From NCBI GenBank assembly GCA_026874595.1, contig CM049314.1:77204300-77268299 (forward strand): 64,000 nt of DNA. Direction: 5' to 3'. A program made the position numbers and the translations under genes. Origin of the DNA: Sipunculus nudus. Taxonomy: Eukaryota > Annelida > Sipuncula > Golfingiida > Sipunculidae. The notes below the pieces were generated by a model that was not told the DNA's origin, searched no databases, and worked only from the letters and a program-made list of their open reading frames with translations. Positions 60,301 to 64,000 of the stretch are shown here, in pieces; position 1 is the first letter of the stretch, and each line of letters starts with the position of its first letter.

Positions 60301-62464
60301 AATTTCCATTTATTAATCAGGCAATTTTTTTTCACTGCACAAAGAGGAAGACACCTGGTCTAAGCACAATTTATTGCATCGGATGTCTTTTGACAAAGAT
60401 ATAGGGACATCATCCGATATCCTCAGGACAAACCCAATAATTACGATGTAACAACATTAGTGTTTTCAATGTTTGTTACACCAGGGGAGTAGAACTGATA
60501 CAGTTGTTGTCTCCCAAATAAAAGAGAAATAAGGCGAAACTTAGTGAGTTGAATAACGATCAATGTAAGAATCAAATACAAGATGGAAACTTGCTGGTGA
60601 TCCTTAGATCAAAGCTATATTTTATACAATTTATGTGTTGTATGGTGCTCTAAAATCACCCATGGATCAGAACACCCTTTTAGCCTAACACAGATGAATG
60701 ACTAGTTTTCACAGAAATAATGACCAGGATATCCAGAGGGTTCCGGTATATGCTGCAATACATGCGATTGACAACCGAAATATCACAGCAGATAGACAGA
60801 CTTCGGGCAAACTTGCTTTCAGAGCTATGTGGACATTGTTTTAGAGAGGGGGTGCTCATGTTACCTTAACCTAAATTAACCTATTTTCAGGGTATTGATC
60901 TCTAAGAAAATGATCAACTGGGAGCTTTCAGAGGCGGATAAAGTTTTAGCCAGTTTGCTTCTCAATTAAACAATCGATTATGGCAAATAGATCTGAGCTG
61001 TAATACGGGAACACATTATCCCTCTTAACTGTGGAGTAACTTCTTCATATATGTTTAATGATTTTATATAGAACCAATTTTTAATAGGTAATTAACTTTA
61101 ACAAACCTTGTTTTTAATCCTTTTAGCTTAAAAATGAATGCTATCATAATTAAGTGTCATAAAAGCAATTTTAAATATGTATTGTAAAGAATAAAAGGAG
61201 CATAGGTACGATCATCACAGAAAGAACCGATAAAATATTTTAATTTGTAAAAAAAAGAGGGGCTTAAATGACCCCACTGGGTCACTGTAGTTCCTAAAAT
61301 AGCTATGTATCTTTAGGAATAAACGGCCATTATTAGTACACGTATGCAGTTATGAATTCTATCATACGAGTTTGCAAAACATTTATACGGAATAGAATGA
61401 TATCCCATCCGAAACTTTTGAGTAGAGATAATTGCCCATGATCTTTAATATCGGTATATTTACCACCTGCCTTAAGGTATATGTAAATTTAACGTTCCAG
61501 GTCTAAATCTATCTAATGTGTATTCGAAAAGACATGTTTCCATTTGAATGGGCAGAAGAGAGAATATGGAATTTGTTCTGCATTCTCGCAATATTCTGCA
61601 TTGTATATTTTTTCAATTGTTAATGTTTTAATCTAACTGGGACCATATATTAAATATAAAATAATGAAGAAATATTGAAACCGAAGGTACCGCTTTAAGT
61701 TGCAATAAATTCTGTCTAAATAAAAAAGAACCTCATTCATAAAAACAATTATGTCTCATGTCCTTTTTTTGTATGTTATTTTATTCTAGATGTAAGCTCC
61801 TTTTTCCATCCATCTGCTCCAATATTCTTGCACTTATTTATGCAATTGCTTAATACTAAAGAAACCGCTCTCTCAGGTTTAAGACTTGATAATTATAGAA
61901 AATTAGTTTAAAATATTTTGGCCAATTTTACCTTTATTGCTAATATCATCAGTGGAAATTTGTGACTAATACACAGCTGGAGAAAACCTTTGCAGGGTGT
62001 GAAGGGCCATTGAGAATACTTCATCATCACAGGGGTACAGCTATTTCCACTATACCTGCCTAAACTAAGGCGACAAGAAAAAATTATATTCAATTGTCTC
62101 TTCCCAGTAGCATCTGTTACAAATGCATGTTTTGTGACTCTTGCGGCCCTAAAGGAAAATATAGCCCTCTTTAAATTACATCTCTTGACATGACTGTTAT
62201 TTCTCTTTTTCTTAACTGATGACAAAGCCCAATTTTTCCCTTTTTCCCCCTTTCTTATTTATTTCTTTCTAATCGTCTGTCTCCGTGCCTAACGTGGTAC
62301 AATACAGCGAAAGATATGTAGTATATAGCTATTATTTCGCTCTGTCGCCCGTTGTGTGTTTTATGTCCCCCTTGGGCTCACTATTTGTGTCTTCCTGTCT
62401 GTAGACTCTATTTGTTTTCTTTATACGCTTTTCTAACGTAATTATTCTAATTTTAACGTCACTC
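57351..62464. other. AT-rich non-coding DNA
   Basis: No gene recognised. A GC-rich stretch with repeated CCGGGCGG-like sequence lies near 57615-57705, and a mildly GC-richer patch near 57890-58015. Two diverged copies of a ~100-bp sequence (CCATTTATTA..AAGACAC) lie near 60165 and 60308. The minus-strand frame at 59596-59940 (114 residues) and that at 61908-62225 (105 residues) match no family known to me. Confidence 0.4.
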
Positions 62465-62745
62465 TAATAACAGCCATTCTCCCTCTCTTTTTTAAGGTCT
62501 TATCTCACTGTAACCTTTGAACATTTACATCGACGAAACCTTTTGTTTCTCTTTAGTTTCAGATATTTATATATTTAAATTCAAAGACAATGTGAATTAC
62601 AAACTTAATGCTTTGTGAGAGATCACCTGAGTTCAATTTCATCTGTCACATGATGTTATTCATATAAGATATCTTTGGAGACAAGATTATGCTATCATGG
62701 AGATATTTCGAATATTAGTAATGTTTGATATATAAATAAATCTAC
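62465..62745. repeat. Dispersed repeat family 3, copy 3
   Basis: Collinear with 53040-53340 and, in its right half, with 55885-55995. It ends with AATGTTTGATATATAAAT. Confidence 0.7.
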
Positions 62746-63830
62746 TTTAAAGCAAAATAGATATTTTGAGATTCATAACAAGTTAAGAACAATATACCGA
62801 CAACCGACAACCATCATTAGATCATTGCATAAAAAATATATCATTTAAAGTACTTTTAACAGAAAAATTGATTGTTTAAAAAACAACGCAAGAAAAAATT
62901 TTATAACGTGTTAGAATACCTGCATGGATCAGGTTACATCAACCGTTAAAGAGATATAGATTTGGTGATATCTTAAGAGTCACAATATTTTTACGCTTTT
63001 TAAAAAAAACATCTTATAATCCATAGATACTTGAATAGACAAAACAAGTAAATATTAGGTCAGGAAGCGTTCTTCATGCGTTTTAACCGCTATTATTATG
63101 GTTATTATCTTCATAATGTAAAGTCTGTGACCGCTCCACTTTCATTAACATTGATTCAGCGAGCCTCTCTCGTGTCTATTTTCATGAATAATGAACAAGC
63201 TGCAAGTGTTCTGACCGAAATTCCAACGAAATACAAATCAAATCCAACTAAGAAAATATTACACTGTTCATACGCCGTCTGATCTGGGAAACACAATCCA
63301 GGAGCGAAACGGGTTTACATGGTTTTATTTGACTGGACAAAACCGACATGCCTTCCCGGCAATGCCAAACGTTTGGATAAGAACCCGCAAGAGAAGTGCC
63401 CCGGGCACCCGGAGAACAAATGAGGTAAAAGCATTTGAGTGGTTCAATTGTCTTGTTTATTTTTCATGAAATAGACACAAGTACGGCTCGGTAAACTCAA
63501 GCTTTATGACACTGTAATGACATATCCTTGAAAGTTGAACGTTTCTTTGAAGAAATATCTAAACCATGATGACAACACCAAAGTTCACATGGTTTACACA
63601 TGGATTCATGTTGATAATATAGTTTTAAGAAACAAGGGCTTGGTTCTAGGTTTTAATTATAGCTGTGTCATGAACAGGTGGCAATAGATTATTTTCCGTT
63701 TTTTTATTAAGTGATTAAGTTTTTGCATTGGCTTCTTCCAATTAATCGCGGTTTGTCAATATACTGACAAGTGGGCATGCATTGGCTAGTGATAGAAGAG
63801 GGGAGGGAATATACAAGGCAAATCTAGTGT

Positions 63831-63833
<3 letters not shown>
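62746..63833. other. AT-rich non-coding DNA
   Basis: Nothing recognised. The plus-strand frame at 63076-63282 matches no family. Confidence 0.45.

Positions 63834-63885
<52 letters not shown>
63834..63885. repeat. (TA)n microsatellite
   Basis: Pure TA run near the right edge of the window. The frame at 63782-63979 is an artefact of it. Confidence 0.96.
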
Positions 63886-63887
<2 letters not shown>

Positions 63888-64000
63888 TACACATAAGTGG
63901 TATATGGAAACCAAATATTAATATTGCCTGTACAGCTCTGCTTAGATACCCACAAATCTTACAATCTATTACTACTTAAGTCCATTAGCTCTTTCACACG

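Overview
This is an AT-rich, gene-poor stretch of animal nuclear DNA. It has no long host reading frame, many (TA)n microsatellites and several decayed retroelements. A CR1-like LINE with a 2A-type motif, a GIY-YIG Penelope-like element, a Gmr1-like Ty3/gypsy element and CTGT-rich repeats with a ~150-bp period together fit a marine invertebrate, most likely a mollusc such as a bivalve. That assignment is inference. No host gene can be called with confidence.

Layout. 0-5.3 kb: sparse DNA with one solo LTR (1765-2620) and a degraded ~200-bp-period repeat. 5.33-6.43 kb: a nested satellite of GATATC-rich ~20-bp units. 8.2-16.5 kb: two direct copies of a ~1.6-1.8 kb sequence (8.20-10.05 and 14.94-16.54) bracket a minus-strand Gmr1-like relic (10.05-14.91). 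The relic reads, in its own direction, LTR - tRNA-Pro-type primer site - gag (SCAN-like capsid, zinc knuckle) - acidic repeat spacer - protease - integrase - reverse transcriptase, with RNase H and the 3' LTR missing. 20.5-25.2 kb: a small foldback hairpin, a 5'-truncated Penelope-like element (plus strand) with a hammerhead-like core in its 3' tail, and a 308-bp foldback element caught between two TA tracts. 25.5-30.7 kb: two copies of a dispersed two-module repeat, with a tRNA-derived SINE head. 31.0-35.8 kb: a near full-length minus-strand CR1-like LINE. ORF1 is intact and carries a DVEMNPGP 2A motif; ORF2 is broken by several frameshifts. 36-64 kb: more dispersed repeat copies, tandem repeats, palindromes, TA tracts and two or three GC-rich patches.

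The parts do not form a host pathway; this is transposon-built intergenic or intronic DNA. The best material for follow-up is: (1) the LINE, where ORF1 and ORF2 share one frame separated by a single UAG and ORF2 has no AUG before its endonuclease core, alongside a 2A motif directly after a hydrophobic segment; (2) the Gmr1-like element with integrase upstream of RT; (3) hammerhead-like cores near Penelope-type ends and palindromes; (4) several unnamed multi-copy repeat families. Repeat boundaries were judged by eye, and no identities were computed.
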